This document shows positions 6,449-6,761 of a stretch of 6,761 bases of DNA, in pieces (the first letter of the stretch is position 1; each line of letters starts with the position of its first letter). Location of the stretch: contig DAOVAK010000151.1 in NCBI GenBank assembly GCA_030671095.1, forward strand, positions 1 through 6,761, read 5' to 3'. The notes beneath the pieces were generated by a model that was not told the DNA's origin, did no database searches, and saw nothing but the letters and a program-made list of their open reading frames with translations. Both the position numbers and the translations under genes were made by a program. Origin of the DNA: Deltaproteobacteria bacterium. Lineage in GTDB: Bacteria > Desulfobacterota > DSM-4660 > Desulfatiglandales > HGW-15.

Positions 6449-6601
6449 TTAGATCTTCCTTTCCAGGCCCTGCCAAAACTTGTCCCGGAGTTGTCGTTTA
6501 AGTATTTTGCCGGCAGGGTTCTTGGGAAGGGAATCGGCAAATTCTACGGATTTGAGCACCTTGTAGTGAGCAAGGTGGTTTCTGCAAAATAAGTAGGATT
6601 G
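6449..6601 (-). pseudogene. C-terminal remnant of an AMP-forming acyl-CoA synthetase/ligase
   Basis: The minus strand reads, from about 6589 to TAA at 6451-6449, a typical acyl-CoA ligase C-terminus: [20 protein letters not shown], then [13 protein letters not shown] (6532-6494), then [21 protein letters not shown] is the A10-type motif; its Lys (codon 6508-6506) is the one essential for adenylate formation in this superfamily. Only about 46 recognisable codons remain of a protein normally over 500 aa. There is no start codon, an in-frame stop occurs upstream at 6643-6641, and none of the three minus-strand frames from 6602 to 6761 shows the expected preceding ligase sequence. The fragment ends 61 nt before the MoaD-like start, in the same direction, so an intact ligase probably once headed this operon. 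Alternatives are a deletion or insertion in this strain, or an assembly junction near 6600. Confidence 0.8.
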
Positions 6602-6761
6602 TGCGTAAACTTTGGCTACTGACAGAAAAGACAGGCTAAGTCAATAGGCCAGGTGTGACCCTGATCCAGCATCAAGGCATCATCTCCCCGCCGAGACGGG
6701 ATTTCGCAAAGCTCAAGCGGCGTTGCCTTCGATCGCTCCTCCCTGCGGCGTATTGCTCCAT
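6602..6761. other. Unrecognised sequence beyond the ligase breakpoint
   Basis: I see no gene I can name here. On the minus strand one frame is open from the window edge to TAG at about 6624-6622 (it includes RRREERSKATPLELCEIP and [19 protein letters not shown]). A second frame begins with ATG at 6761 and encodes an Arg-rich peptide, MEQYAAGRSDRRQRR, that soon stops. Neither matches a family I recognise. The junction at about 6600 begins TGTG. This could be the end of a mobile element or rearranged DNA, but no matching terminal inverted repeat is within the window. Confidence 0.3.

Noticed and set aside
6388..6540. N-terminal extension of the MoaD-like protein to 144 aa
   Set aside because: The extra 51 residues are an out-of-frame reading of the acyl-CoA ligase C-terminus followed by spacer; length and ribosome binding site favour the 93-aa form.
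6616..6644. TTGACT on the minus strand (6644-6639) as a -35 box upstream of the operon
   Set aside because: No acceptable -10 hexamer occurs at 16-19 nt spacing, so a promoter cannot be supported.
1..6761. CRISPR arrays, tRNA or rRNA genes, tandem repeats, complete insertion sequences
   Set aside because: None was seen by eye on either strand; the window is almost fully accounted for by protein-coding genes.

Overview
The window looks like chromosomal DNA of an anaerobic bacterium that degrades aromatic or alicyclic acids. A Desulfobacterota/Syntrophobacterales-type organism would fit. This rests on gene content (prFMN-type UbiD decarboxylase, three-subunit molybdenum hydroxylase, acyl-CoA dehydrogenase, remnant of a CoA ligase) and a roughly balanced GC content. 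No taxonomic marker is present, so the assignment is an inference.

Layout, left to right. (i) 1-600, + strand: the C-terminal ~199 residues of a UbiD-family decarboxylase that begins outside the window. (ii) 601-682: convergent intergenic gap with a small perfect hairpin. (iii) 683-6387, - strand: five genes in one direction, read right to left. They are a 93-aa MoaD/ThiS-type sulfur carrier ending in Gly-Gly-Gly, the FAD subunit, the 2x[2Fe-2S] subunit and the molybdopterin subunit of a xanthine dehydrogenase/4-hydroxybenzoyl-CoA reductase-type enzyme, and an unusually long (506 aa) acyl-CoA dehydrogenase. The 2Fe-2S and molybdopterin genes are 2 nt apart. The acyl-CoA dehydrogenase is set off by 123 nt carrying two abutting hairpins. 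(iv) 6449-~6600, - strand: an undetected remnant, about 46 codons, of the extreme C-terminus of an AMP-forming acyl-CoA ligase, with no start codon and no upstream body. (v) ~6602-6761: unrecognised sequence beginning where the ligase homology breaks off.

How the parts may work together (inference): a carboxylic acid would be activated to its CoA thioester (the ligase, now broken here), the ring or chain would be reductively dehydroxylated or hydroxylated by the molybdenum enzyme with its own cofactor-related sulfur carrier, and the product would be dehydrogenated by the acyl-CoA dehydrogenase. The convergent UbiD could supply a decarboxylation in the same pathway. The substrate cannot be read from the sequence.

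The most notable points are the acyl-CoA dehydrogenase (isovaleryl-CoA-dehydrogenase-like placement of the catalytic Glu plus a C-terminal winged-helix-like extension), the FAD subunit that appears to lack the [4Fe-4S] insertion of classical 4-hydroxybenzoyl-CoA reductase although the catalytic subunit looks related to that enzyme, and the truncated ligase at the operon head.
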